NCBI GenBank assembly: GCA_902518715.1
Contig: CABYHU010000001.1
Coordinates: forward strand, 178,156-242,155
Length of the DNA stretch: 64,000 nucleotides
Direction of reading: 5' to 3'
DNA from: an uncultured SAR86 cluster bacterium
Lineage (GTDB): Bacteria > Pseudomonadota > Gammaproteobacteria > Magnimaribacterales > D2472
The notes beneath the pieces were generated by a model, which made no database searches, was not told the origin of the DNA, and worked only from the letters and a program-made list of their open reading frames with translations. Positions 9,853-20,004 of this stretch are shown one piece after another. Each line of letters starts with the position of its first letter. Within the stretch, counting starts at the first letter, position 1. The position numbers and the translations under genes are program-made.

Positions 9853-12613
9853 CGCTTGGTAAAGATCGTATTCTTGATTCTAGATCATTAATAAATGATT
9901 CTTCTATTTTTGGCTCGACAGTTAAATACCAGATTCTTGGATTTTCAAAATTTTTACAACGAGCTGCATCTTTTTCAGTCATTATTATTGGATGATGATC
10001 AAGAAATTCAAGATCGCTTTCTTCAAATTGATGATGATCAGGAAATGGATGTCTTTCGATATCAAAATTTAGTTGAGATAAGGTATCAAAAAATCTACCA
10101 GGATTACCTAAACCAGCAACCGCATGTAGTTGATTATGCATAGGCCATTTATCAATATCATATGATTTACCTGTATTTAAATGCACAAATTTACTTGGCT
10201 GTAGGGTCATTAGAATTTCACCATCCTCAGTTGGTCCACCATTATTGATAATATAGTTTCCTGTTTTTAATCTTTTTGATGATTCTCTTAGAGGTCCTGC
10301 TGGGAATGTTAAACCATTGCCAAGTCTTCTAGATCCATCTATAACGATAATTTCAATATCTCGATACATTTTATAATGTTGAAGACCATCATCAGATAAA
10401 ATTACATCACAATCATTTTCATTTATAAGATTTTGAATTGCTCTTGGTCTATTTTTATCTAAATATAAAGGAACATTTAAATTAGCAAGCATTTGCGCTT
10501 CATCACCTGATTTCTTATATTCAGTATTATCATCAACTCTAAGTGTTCCTGAAAAGTTACCGCCATAGCCTCTTGAGACAATTCCAACCTTAAAACCCCT
10601 CTCTTTTAGTTTTGAAGCAATATACTTAACTAGAGGTGTTTTACCTGTTCCACCTATATTTATATTTCCAACAACAACTACTGGAATATCTGTTTTAAAT
10701 GAAGAAATTTGGTTTTTAAGATATTTTCTTCTTCGTCTATTAGTTAGAAAAGTAAAAATCCATGAGAATGGTAAGAGAAGATACAGCCATAAATGTTTTT
10801 GATACCAAGCATTTATTACAAAACTGGAATTATTTTCAACATCGTCAATTGGCTGTAAATATGAAACTTTTTGTAAGGATGTTGAAGATGATTTCTTACT
10901 TTCAATTGGAACATTTTTATATAGTGAAGCGTATATGCCCTCTTCTTCAATTAAATCTGAATGTTTTCCTTGTTGCGATATAAGACCATTATCCAATACT
11001 ACTATTTGATCAGCACTTTCAATGGTTGATAATCTGTGAGCTATAACTATCGTGGTTCTATCAGATATTAATTTTTCAAGTGACTCTTGCACTAATTCTT
11101 CCGATTCAGTATCAAGAGCAGACGTTGCCTCATCGAGAATAATAATTGGAGAATTTTTATAAAAAGCTCTTGCTATAGCAAGCCTTTGTCTTTGACCGCC
11201 TGACAGTAGTACACCATCATCACCTATTTCTGAATTTATGCCCTCTGGTAGTTTTTCTATAAAATCTAAACATCCAGCTAATCTAGCAGACTCCATTACT
11301 CTCTCAGTATCAAATTCGTCATCACCATAGGCTATATTTCTTTCTATAGTGTCGTTAAATAAAGTTGGTGACTGAGTAACAATTGATATAGATTTTCTAA
11401 GAAAACTTAAATCATATTCATTGGTTGGAATCCCATCTATTAATATCTGTCCAGTATAATCCGAATAAAATCTAGAAATAAGATTAGCTAATGTAGATTT
11501 TCCCGATCCCGATTTACCAACAAATGCTATTGTTTCATGCTTATTAACAGTTAAATTTATGTTATTTAATATATTTTTATCTCCTGTATATCCAAAAGAA
11601 ACATCCTTAAACTCTATAACACCATCAATAGGTTTCGTTGTATCTCCAGTATTAACTTCATCATCAAAATCTAATTGATCAAATATCTCATTTGCAGCAG
11701 CTAATCCCTTTTGTATAACCCCATTAATACTAGATAACTGTCTTATAGGTTTTGCCATCAAACCTGCAGCAGTAAAAAATGCTACAAAGGTTTCTGCATC
11801 AAGTGTTATTCCTAAAGATGAACCTAATGCAAAATATGCAACTAAGGAAAGGGATATAGAAACTAAAAATTGTATTATTGGTGTTGCTAAATTATTAGTA
11901 GCTTCAAGTTTTAGATTCTGGACTCTATTTGAAGAGTTAGCATCTGCAAATCTGCTGTTCTCATACTCTTCAGCACCAAATGATTTAATTTCAACATGGC
12001 CATTTACGGCTTCTGAAGCAATATGAGTAACATCACCCATTGCTGTTTGTATTTTTTTTGCAAGTCTTCTTAGCCTTTTACCAGCAAAATAAACAATTAT
12101 TGCAATTAAAGGTGCTGTAACAATAAGAAGTAACGTTAACTTCCAGTTAAGATAGATCATATAAAAGAATAACCCTATTAATAAAAATCCTTCCCTGACT
12201 AGGGTTTTAATAGCATTAGATGCTGCACCAGATACTTGGGTTGTTGTGAATGTAATTCTATTAATTAGTTGACCAGACTGATTTTGATCAAAATATTTTT
12301 TTGGTAGCTGATGTAACTTTTTAAATAGTTCATCACGAAGATGATAAACAACTCCAAATCCTACTCTAGCCATAAAGTAATTACCAATAAAGAAACCCAA
12401 TCCTCGTGCAAGAGCAATTCCAATTAAAGATAAGGCAAGAAGTTGCTGTTTATCCTCTGAGTTATCATTAATGAAACCAATAATTTGCCTAATCCATTCA
12501 ACTGCTGCTATATCAGCTGATGCAAATAAAATAAAACCAAAAATACTTATTAGGAAAGACCATTTATATCTCCAAGAGTAAGAAAATAATCTTCTTAATG
12601 AATTTTGTTTCAT
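9845..12613 (-). CDS. Fused lipid A flippase MsbA and tetraacyldisaccharide 4'-kinase LpxK (922 aa)
   Basis: N-terminal ABC exporter with Walker A GKSGSGKST and LSGGQRQRLAIARA; C-terminal LpxK with WYQKHLWLYLLLPFSWIF, GNINIGGTGKTP, SRGYGG, DDGLQHY, FPDHHQF and TEKDAARC, in one frame. Confidence 0.95.
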   Translation of the reverse strand: MKQNSLRRLFSYSWRYKWSFLISIFGFILFASADIAAVEWIRQIIGFINDNSEDKQQLLALSLIGIALARGLGFFIGNYFMARVGFGVVYHLRDELFKKLHQLPKKYFDQNQSGQLINRITFTTTQVSGAASNAIKTLVREGFLLIGLFFYMIYLNWKLTLLLIVTAPLIAIIVYFAGKRLRRLAKKIQTAMGDVTHIASEAVNGHVEIKSFGAEEYENSRFADANSSNRVQNLKLEATNNLATPIIQFLVSISLSLVAYFALGSSLGITLDAETFVAFFTAAGLMAKPIRQLSSINGVIQKGLAAANEIFDQLDFDDEVNTGDTTKPIDGVIEFKDVSFGYTGDKNILNNINLTVNKHETIAFVGKSGSGKSTLANLISRFYSDYTGQILIDGIPTNEYDLSFLRKSISIVTQSPTLFNDTIERNIAYGDDEFDTERVMESARLAGCLDFIEKLPEGINSEIGDDGVLLSGGQRQRLAIARAFYKNSPIIILDEATSALDTESEELVQESLEKLISDRTTIVIAHRLSTIESADQIVVLDNGLISQQGKHSDLIEEEGIYASLYKNVPIESKKSSSTSLQKVSYLQPIDDVENNSSFVINAWYQKHLWLYLLLPFSWIFTFLTNRRRRKYLKNQISSFKTDIPVVVVGNINIGGTGKTPLVKYIASKLKERGFKVGIVSRGYGGNFSGTLRVDDNTEYKKSGDEAQMLANLNVPLYLDKNRPRAIQNLINENDCDVILSDDGLQHYKMYRDIEIIVIDGSRRLGNGLTFPAGPLRESSKRLKTGNYIINNGGPTEDGEILMTLQPSKFVHLNTGKSYDIDKWPMHNQLHAVAGLGNPGRFFDTLSQLNFDIERHPFPDHHQFEESDLEFLDHHPIIMTEKDAARCKNFENPRIWYLTVEPKIEESFINDLESRIRSLPSDE

Positions 12614-13011
12614 TTTGATAAAGTCCTAATTTGAACGTCAGAAAAAGAATTTTTTTGTAAAAAGTCCATAAGTTCTATAGTTATTTTATGAGTAACATCC
12701 CCTTCTATACTTAGAATAATTGTATCTTCGACAATTAATTCATTTAAAAGTGCATTTTTTAAAGCATCGTTACTAACAAGGTATGATTTATTATTGAAGA
12801 TTACAGTATTGTCATTAAAAACATATATTTGGTTAGATAGCGAAGATGTCTCTACATTAAATGATTCTGTGGTTGGCAGGTCTAAATCAAGAAATTGTGA
12901 ATCTGTTATCTTTGAGGTAGCAACAAAGAAGATAACTAAAATAAATACAATATCGATTAGTGGAGTAATTTCTATACTTGGATTCTTATTTGATGTTAGT
13001 GCAAATTTCAT
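12610..13011 (-). CDS. exbD: ExbD/TolR family biopolymer transport protein
   Basis: Single N-terminal TM, ITPLIDIVFILVIFF motif; next to ExbB. Confidence 0.92.
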   Translation of the reverse strand: MKFALTSNKNPSIEITPLIDIVFILVIFFVATSKITDSQFLDLDLPTTESFNVETSSLSNQIYVFNDNTVIFNNKSYLVSNDALKNALLNELIVEDTIILSIEGDVTHKITIELMDFLQKNSFSDVQIRTLSK

Positions 13012-13605
13012 TTAAAAATTATCAATAAATGATGAGGTTTTACTTTGTAACAAAATCATTAATTTGTTAACTTTTTGCTCAAAGTGTCTATGTAAAATAA
13101 GTCCTGGAACTGCAATCATTAAGCCAAATGCAGTTGTGATGAGAGCTTGCGAAATACCGCTTGCTAATAAGTCTGGTGATGCTGCACCTGAGGATTGAAA
13201 AGTTGAAAAAACAGTTATCATTCCGACAACAGTCCCTAAGAGACCTAGAAGAGGAGAGATAGTTGAAACCACTCCAAGCATTGAAAGATTTCTCTCAAGT
13301 TTATATTTAATTTCAATTGATTTTTCCTCTAATTTAGATTCAAGTAAATCTCGAGACAATTCTTTATATTTATGAACAGTTATTAAAAGGTCTCCTAATG
13401 ACGAAATATCTGCTATTGCCCTTTCCTGATAATCGTCTAAAAGGTCTCTATCAATTAAATTCAGAACCTGCTTATTAAGGCCTGATGGAGAAACAAGTCT
13501 TTCTTGCAACATCCAAAATCTTTCAATTGATATTGAGATTATAGTTATAGAGCAAGCCAAGAGAGGCCACATAAACCATCCACCTGCTATGAAAATATCA
13601 CTCAT
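13012..13605 (-). CDS. exbB: ExbB/TolQ/MotA family proton channel protein
   Basis: LGVVSTISPLLGLLGTVVGMITVF and GISQALITTAFGLMIAVPGLILH. Confidence 0.93.
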   Translation of the reverse strand: MSDIFIAGGWFMWPLLACSITIISISIERFWMLQERLVSPSGLNKQVLNLIDRDLLDDYQERAIADISSLGDLLITVHKYKELSRDLLESKLEEKSIEIKYKLERNLSMLGVVSTISPLLGLLGTVVGMITVFSTFQSSGAASPDLLASGISQALITTAFGLMIAVPGLILHRHFEQKVNKLMILLQSKTSSFIDNF

Positions 13606-14284
13606 TAACTTTTCTTAAGCTCCCATCATAAATTTCATAAACTGTATCCATCATATTAGCAAAATTTAAATCATGAGTTGCCAGAATAATTCCAATCTCA
13701 TTATTTCTTGAAATATTCATTATTAAATCCTGAATAAGTTGAGATGTTTTATTATCAAGATTACCAGTTGGCTCATCCATAATTAAGAAATTTGGATTAT
13801 TTGACAAAGCTCTTGCGATTGCTAATCTTTGTTTCTCACCACCAGAAAGTTGGTATGGATAAGATTTAGATTTGTCTTTTAAGCCAACACTGAATAAGAG
13901 TTCATCAATATTTGGATTATTTTTATTACTATTTAGATCTTGAACAATTTTGCAATTATCAAAGGCATTAAAATCTTCAAGAAGGTGATGAAATTGATAT
14001 ACAAAACCAAAATTATCAAGCCTTAAGCTTGCTGATGAATCTGAATTTAAATTATTATAATTTATTTCATTAAAGAAAATTTTTCCTGACGAATAATCAT
14101 CTAATTTAGCTAAAAGGTGCAGAAAAGTAGATTTACCACATCCTGAAGCACCTATTATTGAGCATGTTTCTCCTTGAGATATAGAGAAATTAATATCACG
14201 CAATACAGAATTCTTAATTCCATCTGTAATAAAAGTTTTCGATAAATCTTCTGTAAAAATCTTATTCATGTCTGAGCACCTCAT
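13598..14284 (-). CDS. lolD: Lipoprotein-releasing ABC transporter ATP-binding protein
   Basis: GASGCGKSTFLHLLAKLD, QLSGGEKQRLAIARAL; next to LolC/E-type permease. Confidence 0.92.
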   Translation of the reverse strand: MRCSDMNKIFTEDLSKTFITDGIKNSVLRDINFSISQGETCSIIGASGCGKSTFLHLLAKLDDYSSGKIFFNEINYNNLNSDSSASLRLDNFGFVYQFHHLLEDFNAFDNCKIVQDLNSNKNNPNIDELLFSVGLKDKSKSYPYQLSGGEKQRLAIARALSNNPNFLIMDEPTGNLDNKTSQLIQDLIMNISRNNEIGIILATHDLNFANMMDTVYEIYDGSLRKVNE

Positions 14285-15494
14285 TAGGATTCAATTTGGC
14301 TGCTCGTGTTGATGGCCAAACAGAAGAAACAAAACATAAAAGAAATGATGAAAGTAGAACTAAAGTTATTTGATTAAAATTAAAAGAATATGGAAAATAA
14401 TTTATGAAGTAGTTATCCAATAATGACCTATTAATTAATGTTTCAATAAAGTTAATTAATGGATCAAGATTTAATGTTATTAAGATTCCCAAAAGAAGGC
14501 CTGAAATGATTCCCAATATTGATATATATAAACCTTGAAAGATAAAAATACTTACAATTGTGAGGTCGGATGCACCAATTGTTTTGAGAATAGCTATCTC
14601 TCTTTCTTTTGATCTAACACTCATAATTGTAGTACAAAGAACATTAAAAGCAGCTACACCAATAATTAAGAATACTAAAATGCCTATTATCAATTTTTCT
14701 AATTGGACAGCTTGAAATAAGGTTCCGTGAGTTTTTTCCCAGGTTGACGATGCATATATGGTATCTTGAGTAGATATTTCTAAAACAATATCTGAACCAA
14801 TAACTCTTGAATTCATAATATCTGTAACCTTTATTCTTATATTTTCTGTTGTATCCTTAAATCCTTTAATTTTTTGAGCTGAATTATGAGTAATCAAAGC
14901 TAAATTCTGATCTGGTTCAGCCTTTAGTTCAAAAATACCGGAAACAATAAATTTAAAACTTCTAGGGAAGGATCCAATAATAGATGATCTCATTTCTGAA
15001 GTTGTTATATTCACTTCATCACCAATAGAAGTTCCCAAATGAGCTGCTAACCAATATCCAAGAATGATTTCATTATCATTCAATGATTCTAAGGAGCCCA
15101 TTAACATATTATCGGGAAGTATTGAAACTTCAGACTCTTTCTTCACATCTATTCCAGTTAGAGCAATTCCCTTTGATCTATTACCAATAGAAATTAATGC
15201 CTGAGATTGAATAAATGGTGCTGCTGCCACAACATCTGGTTTTTTTTCTATTTGATCAATTAGTAACTGATAATCAGAAATAGGTTCTTTTGAATGAATT
15301 AATACGTGAGGTATTACACCTAATATTCTATCTCTAAGCTCTTTTTCAAAGCCATTCATGACTGATGTAACAATAATGAGGGCCGCTACACCGATAGTTA
15401 AACCTATTACAGCCATAATTGAAGTAAAGGATACGAAGGCTCCTTTGCTTGATCTAAAATACTTTAGGCCAAGAGAGGCTGCAAGCTTTAACAT
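14262..15494 (-). CDS. Lipoprotein-releasing ABC transporter permease (LolC/E family)
   Basis: GLKYFRSSKGAFVSFTSIMAVIGLTIGVAALI, MNGFEKELRDRIL, VFLIIGVAAFNVLCTTIMSVRSKEREIAILKTIGA. Confidence 0.93.
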   Translation of the reverse strand: MLKLAASLGLKYFRSSKGAFVSFTSIMAVIGLTIGVAALIIVTSVMNGFEKELRDRILGVIPHVLIHSKEPISDYQLLIDQIEKKPDVVAAAPFIQSQALISIGNRSKGIALTGIDVKKESEVSILPDNMLMGSLESLNDNEIILGYWLAAHLGTSIGDEVNITTSEMRSSIIGSFPRSFKFIVSGIFELKAEPDQNLALITHNSAQKIKGFKDTTENIRIKVTDIMNSRVIGSDIVLEISTQDTIYASSTWEKTHGTLFQAVQLEKLIIGILVFLIIGVAAFNVLCTTIMSVRSKEREIAILKTIGASDLTIVSIFIFQGLYISILGIISGLLLGILITLNLDPLINFIETLINRSLLDNYFINYFPYSFNFNQITLVLLSSFLLCFVSSVWPSTRAAKLNPNEVLRHE

Positions 15495-16933
15495 TACTTT
15501 AATAGTTTTTTTAGGACGTCTTCAATACTACTCTTGTAAGGAGGTCTTATAGCATCAAGTAATTTATCTAAACCGAATCCTATTTGCTTATAAATTGGTT
15601 TATTATTTGAAAAGTTCGTAAATCCATCAAAGCCGTCATATTTACCCATTCCCGATGGACCCACTCCTCCAAAACCTAATTCATTTTGTTGAATATGTCC
15701 CATAATGTCATTTACTGTAACTCCACCAGAGGTTGTTGAATTAATAACCATCGCTTCTTCATATTTATTGTTTCCAAAATAATATAATCCCAATGGTTTA
15801 TCATTTTTATTTATATAGTTAATTGGTTCATTTATGTCCTTGTAAGTCTTAATTGGAAGTAATGGACCAAAAATCTCTTCTTTCATTATTTGCATTTCGT
15901 CAGTTGGATTTAAAACAAGTGTTGGAGGGATTTTATGTGACTCTTGTTGAGAAAAATCTTCATTTGCTGGATTAATTTCTACAAGCTTTGCACCATGATC
16001 TTCAGCATCTGAGAGAAGACCATTTAATCTGTCATAATGTTTTTCATTTATTACTGATGTGTAATCAGGGTTATATTTAAGATCGCTATAAAATTCATTA
16101 ACTTGATTTTTGCATGCTTCAACAAAATTATCCTTCTCTGTTTCGTGTACATAAACATAATCAGGTGCTAGACATATTTGTCCTGCATTAAGAGTCTTAT
16201 TAAACATTACTCTTCTTGCTGTTATATCTATATCTGAAGAATCACTAACTATAACTGGAGATTTTCCTCCAAGCTCCAACGTTAATGGAACTAGATTTTC
16301 AGAGGCAGCACGCATTACATGCTTACCGATATTTCCGCTTCCTGTAAATAGCAAATGATCAAACTTAAGCTGAGTAAAAGCGGCACCAACTTCTGGGCCA
16401 CCTAGAAATGTAGCAAATTCAGTTTCATCAAAAGCACTATCACAAATTTCTTTTAGAAGTTCAGAAGTAATAGGAGTAAATTCACTTGGCTTATGCATTA
16501 CCTGATTACCTGCACTAAAGATTCCAGCTAAAGGAGCAAGAGATAAATACATTGGAAAGTTCCATGGAGATATCATTCCAACAACTCCAAGCGGCTCTCT
16601 GTGGATATATGACTTAGCTCCCATTAATCCAAATGGGAAGTTAGATTTTCTCTTCTCATCCCTCATCCAGGACTTTAAATGTTTTTTTGCATGGGTAAAT
16701 GCAGGAAGAACACCATAAACATCAGATATTAGGGATTGATTAGGTGACCTTGCTCCAAAGTCAGTGTTTAATGCTTCAGTTATTCTTTCTTTATTTTGAA
16801 TAACTATATCTTGAACTCTGTCTAATCGATCTATTCTTAATTCATATGAAGGCGGACCTTCATTTAAGAAATGCTCTCTTTGAAGTTTAAGAACTTCTTC
16901 CATTGACCTTTGATTTTCCATAATATCCTCCAA
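15494..16933 (-). CDS. Aldehyde dehydrogenase (coniferyl-aldehyde-dehydrogenase-like)
   Basis: SPWNFPMYLSLAPL, LELGGKSPVIV, NAGQICLAPDYV motifs. Confidence 0.92.
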   Translation of the reverse strand: MEDIMENQRSMEEVLKLQREHFLNEGPPSYELRIDRLDRVQDIVIQNKERITEALNTDFGARSPNQSLISDVYGVLPAFTHAKKHLKSWMRDEKRKSNFPFGLMGAKSYIHREPLGVVGMISPWNFPMYLSLAPLAGIFSAGNQVMHKPSEFTPITSELLKEICDSAFDETEFATFLGGPEVGAAFTQLKFDHLLFTGSGNIGKHVMRAASENLVPLTLELGGKSPVIVSDSSDIDITARRVMFNKTLNAGQICLAPDYVYVHETEKDNFVEACKNQVNEFYSDLKYNPDYTSVINEKHYDRLNGLLSDAEDHGAKLVEINPANEDFSQQESHKIPPTLVLNPTDEMQIMKEEIFGPLLPIKTYKDINEPINYINKNDKPLGLYYFGNNKYEEAMVINSTTSGGVTVNDIMGHIQQNELGFGGVGPSGMGKYDGFDGFTNFSNNKPIYKQIGFGLDKLLDAIRPPYKSSIEDVLKKLLK

Positions 16934-16939
16934 GCTAAA

Positions 16940-17812
16940 TTAAGATCTATTCTTTTTATCTTTATTGTTAGCTTTTCTTATTATATCTCTTATTTCAGTC
17001 CAATCATTGTCTGAAAGTTCTGATAAATTAGAGAAAGTTCCTCCACCACTCAAATACTGAGCACCATCAAGGGCTATAGTTTGTCCAGTAAGATATTCAC
17101 AACCATCAGCCATTAAAAAGGTTGCTAGATTTTGTAATTCTTCCATTTTTCCTGCTCTTCCCAATGGAATAGCTTTATAGGTATCTTCACTTATATCTCC
17201 CTTAGGACTTAGCCTAGCCCAAGCACCTTCTGTTGGGAAAGGCCCAGGAGCAATAGAGTTTAGTCTAATTCCATATGGACCCCATTCAACAGCCAATGAT
17301 TTTGTCATTGCATCTAGTCCAGTTTTTGACATTGCTGAAGGTACAACGTAAGCAGATCCTGTCCATACCCATGTAGCAAGTATAGAAATTATTGAACCTT
17401 TACATTTTTGCTCTATCCATCGCTTACCAACTGAATGAGTTACATAAAAAGTTCCATGAAAAACTATGTTTGCAATTGCATCAAACCCTCTTGAAGATAA
17501 ATCTTTTGTTGGAGATATAAAATTACCTGCAGCATTATTTACAAGGCCATCAAGAGGACCTTCATCAAAAATTCTACCAATATAGTCATCAACATCTTGT
17601 GGCGATCTAATATCCAAAGGTTCATGTTTTACATCAACACCATATTTTTCATTGAGTTCATTAGCTGTATCTTCTAGTACATTTCCTCTTCTTCCACAAA
17701 TATAAACTTGAGCACCATGTTTTGCGAAGTGAGTTGCCATTTCTTTCCCAAGACCAGTGCCACCTCCAGTAACTAAAATCCTTTTATCTTTCAGTAAATC
17801 ATCTTTGAACAT
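16940..17812 (-). CDS. SDR oxidoreductase (2,4-dienoyl-CoA-reductase-like)
   Basis: VTGGGTGLGKEMA, NNAAGNFISPT, SAMSKTGLDAMTKSLAVEWGPYGIRLNSIAPGPFPTEG. Confidence 0.87.
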   Translation of the reverse strand: MFKDDLLKDKRILVTGGGTGLGKEMATHFAKHGAQVYICGRRGNVLEDTANELNEKYGVDVKHEPLDIRSPQDVDDYIGRIFDEGPLDGLVNNAAGNFISPTKDLSSRGFDAIANIVFHGTFYVTHSVGKRWIEQKCKGSIISILATWVWTGSAYVVPSAMSKTGLDAMTKSLAVEWGPYGIRLNSIAPGPFPTEGAWARLSPKGDISEDTYKAIPLGRAGKMEELQNLATFLMADGCEYLTGQTIALDGAQYLSGGGTFSNLSELSDNDWTEIRDIIRKANNKDKKNRS

Positions 17813-17821
17813 ATTTCCTCC

Positions 17822-18826
17822 CTATGCATCTATAATTTCTACTATTGAATCTGCCCATTTAGACGAATCATTTAGTGAAGGTACCATAGTTAAAGACTTA
17901 CCTCCATTTTCTAAAAATAACTCCTTATATTCATCATCTATTTCATATAATGTTTCTAAATTATCAGCTGTAAAAGCGGGAGAGAGAACAAGTATTTTTT
18001 CTATGCCTCTACCTGGGAAACTTTCGAGAACTTCATCTGTAAAAGGCTCCAGCCAGTTTTTTGTTAATCTCGACTGAAATGAAACTGTGTATTTATCTGG
18101 AGAAAGATTAAATCTATTTGCGATAAGCCGAGTTGTTTCATAACACGTTGCTTTATAGCAAAACTTGTTTTCATTAGTTATTTCATTTTCGCAATTATTA
18201 TCCGCACATAACGAATCTTCGTAAATATCATCTACAGCTTTAGTAGGTAATCCGTGGTAACTAAATAATATATGATCATATTCTTCAACATTAAAAGACT
18301 GTAATCTTTCTTCCCAAGAATCTATAAATGATTTTTGTTCATAAAATTGATTTATAAACTTTATAGACGGTGTAACACTTTGTTTTTTTAGAACTCTAGA
18401 GATTTCATCAAAAACTGATCCGGTTGTTGCAGTGCTATATTGAGGAAATAGAGGAAGTATTATAATTTCATCAAGATTCTGAGAGATTAACTTTTTTAAC
18501 TTATCTTCGATAGATGGAGATTGATATCTCATGGCAAATTCAACCTCTATGTTGGGTACTTTTTTACTCACTTTATCAGCTAAAGCAGATGTATTAACTA
18601 TGAGAGGAGAACCATATTCAGTCCATATTTTTTTGTAAATCCTTCCAGAACTAAAAGCTCTGAAAGGAACGATGATAAGTGAAACTAGAATAAATCTAAG
18701 AATGTATGGAACAGTAATTACTTTTGGATCCATTAAGAACTGTCTTAAGTATTTAAAGACAGCTAAATATCCAGGATCATCAGGAGTCCCAAGGTTTATA
18801 AGTAAGAGTCCTTTTTTAGTCTTCAT
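17822..18826 (-). CDS. hemH: Ferrochelatase
   Basis: GLLLINLGTPD, FSYHGLP, SFQSRLTKNWLEPFTDEVL motifs. Confidence 0.95.
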   Translation of the reverse strand: MKTKKGLLLINLGTPDDPGYLAVFKYLRQFLMDPKVITVPYILRFILVSLIIVPFRAFSSGRIYKKIWTEYGSPLIVNTSALADKVSKKVPNIEVEFAMRYQSPSIEDKLKKLISQNLDEIIILPLFPQYSTATTGSVFDEISRVLKKQSVTPSIKFINQFYEQKSFIDSWEERLQSFNVEEYDHILFSYHGLPTKAVDDIYEDSLCADNNCENEITNENKFCYKATCYETTRLIANRFNLSPDKYTVSFQSRLTKNWLEPFTDEVLESFPGRGIEKILVLSPAFTADNLETLYEIDDEYKELFLENGGKSLTMVPSLNDSSKWADSIVEIIDA

Positions 18827-20000
18827 ATCTATATTTAAATATTGGGTGCAATACTATAAAAACAAACAAAATAAAGCATAAAATTCCGCTTGCAAAGTAC
18901 AACAATGAACTATTATAAATGTACAAAGGCATAGCTACTATAGGTGTGAGTATATGACCTATAGGAAGAACTGATCCCAAATGTCCAGCAGCTTCGCCTT
19001 GGTATTCAGGTTGTTGAGCAATAGAAAGTCCAGATGAATTGGCTGGTCTAACCATACCTAAACCAACTCCATGAAGAATAATTGATGAGAAATATATAGC
19101 AATTGAGTCTGATAAAGCCATTACACAGTATGAAATAGTAAGTATTAAACAACCGTATATCAATAATTTGTAATTATTTAAATTAAACATGCTAGTAAAC
19201 ATATTTTGACTAACGATTGTTGATATTGATAAAAGAACAAATGTAAAACTGATTAATAGTGTTATATCTTGAAGATTATTGAAATTATCAGTCAAATAAA
19301 AACCAATAGATTGCAATAACGATGCTGAGCAGAGACTTAAAACTGATGCAAATACCAAATATGGCCATACGGTAGGAGCAAGTCTTGATAATTTAGATGT
19401 TGGAATTTCTGAGACCTCCATTGGCTTGTTTTCAAGTGTGAAGAATACGCCCATAGCAACTACGATTCCCAGGATAGAGAAGAAAATAAAAGGCGCTAGT
19501 GCTGATATTAAATACAAATATCCACCTAAGAGTGGACCAACCAATGTGCCTAAGAGAAAATTTGATTCAAACCTTGCAAATTTCTTGGTTCTCTTACTTT
19601 TAGGTGTAATATCAGCGATGTAAGCAAATGAGGCAGGTCTTGTAGCTGATCCCAATAATCCGTAAATTGTTCTACCTAAAATTAAAAGCGGAAATACAAA
19701 TGCAGCACTAAGAATATTTTTATCCGCTAAATATATAGGCAATATAAGAATGATCATAGATATTGAATATCCAATATATCCGAGTATTGCTATATTTCTT
19801 CTTCCATATTTATCTGATGCTCTTCCCCATGGTGCTGACGTCATTGCCCAAGCAACAGCAGATAAAGAGAAAATAAAAGAAGCTTGTATTTCTGAAAGTC
19901 CTAAGTCTCTTGCTAATGGTGGAATGATTGCATAAACAAAAGACATACCAAGACCAACAGCAAAAAGACCTGATTTTAGCCAGAACATTGGTTTCTTCAC
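18816..20000 (-). CDS. MFS transporter
   Basis: 12-TM profile, GRASDKYGRRNIAILGYIGYS motif A. Confidence 0.85.
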   Translation of the reverse strand: MKKPMFWLKSGLFAVGLGMSFVYAIIPPLARDLGLSEIQASFIFSLSAVAWAMTSAPWGRASDKYGRRNIAILGYIGYSISMIILILPIYLADKNILSAAFVFPLLILGRTIYGLLGSATRPASFAYIADITPKSKRTKKFARFESNFLLGTLVGPLLGGYLYLISALAPFIFFSILGIVVAMGVFFTLENKPMEVSEIPTSKLSRLAPTVWPYLVFASVLSLCSASLLQSIGFYLTDNFNNLQDITLLISFTFVLLSISTIVSQNMFTSMFNLNNYKLLIYGCLILTISYCVMALSDSIAIYFSSIILHGVGLGMVRPANSSGLSIAQQPEYQGEAAGHLGSVLPIGHILTPIVAMPLYIYNSSLLYFASGILCFILFVFIVLHPIFKYRYED

Positions 20001-20004
20001 TTTA

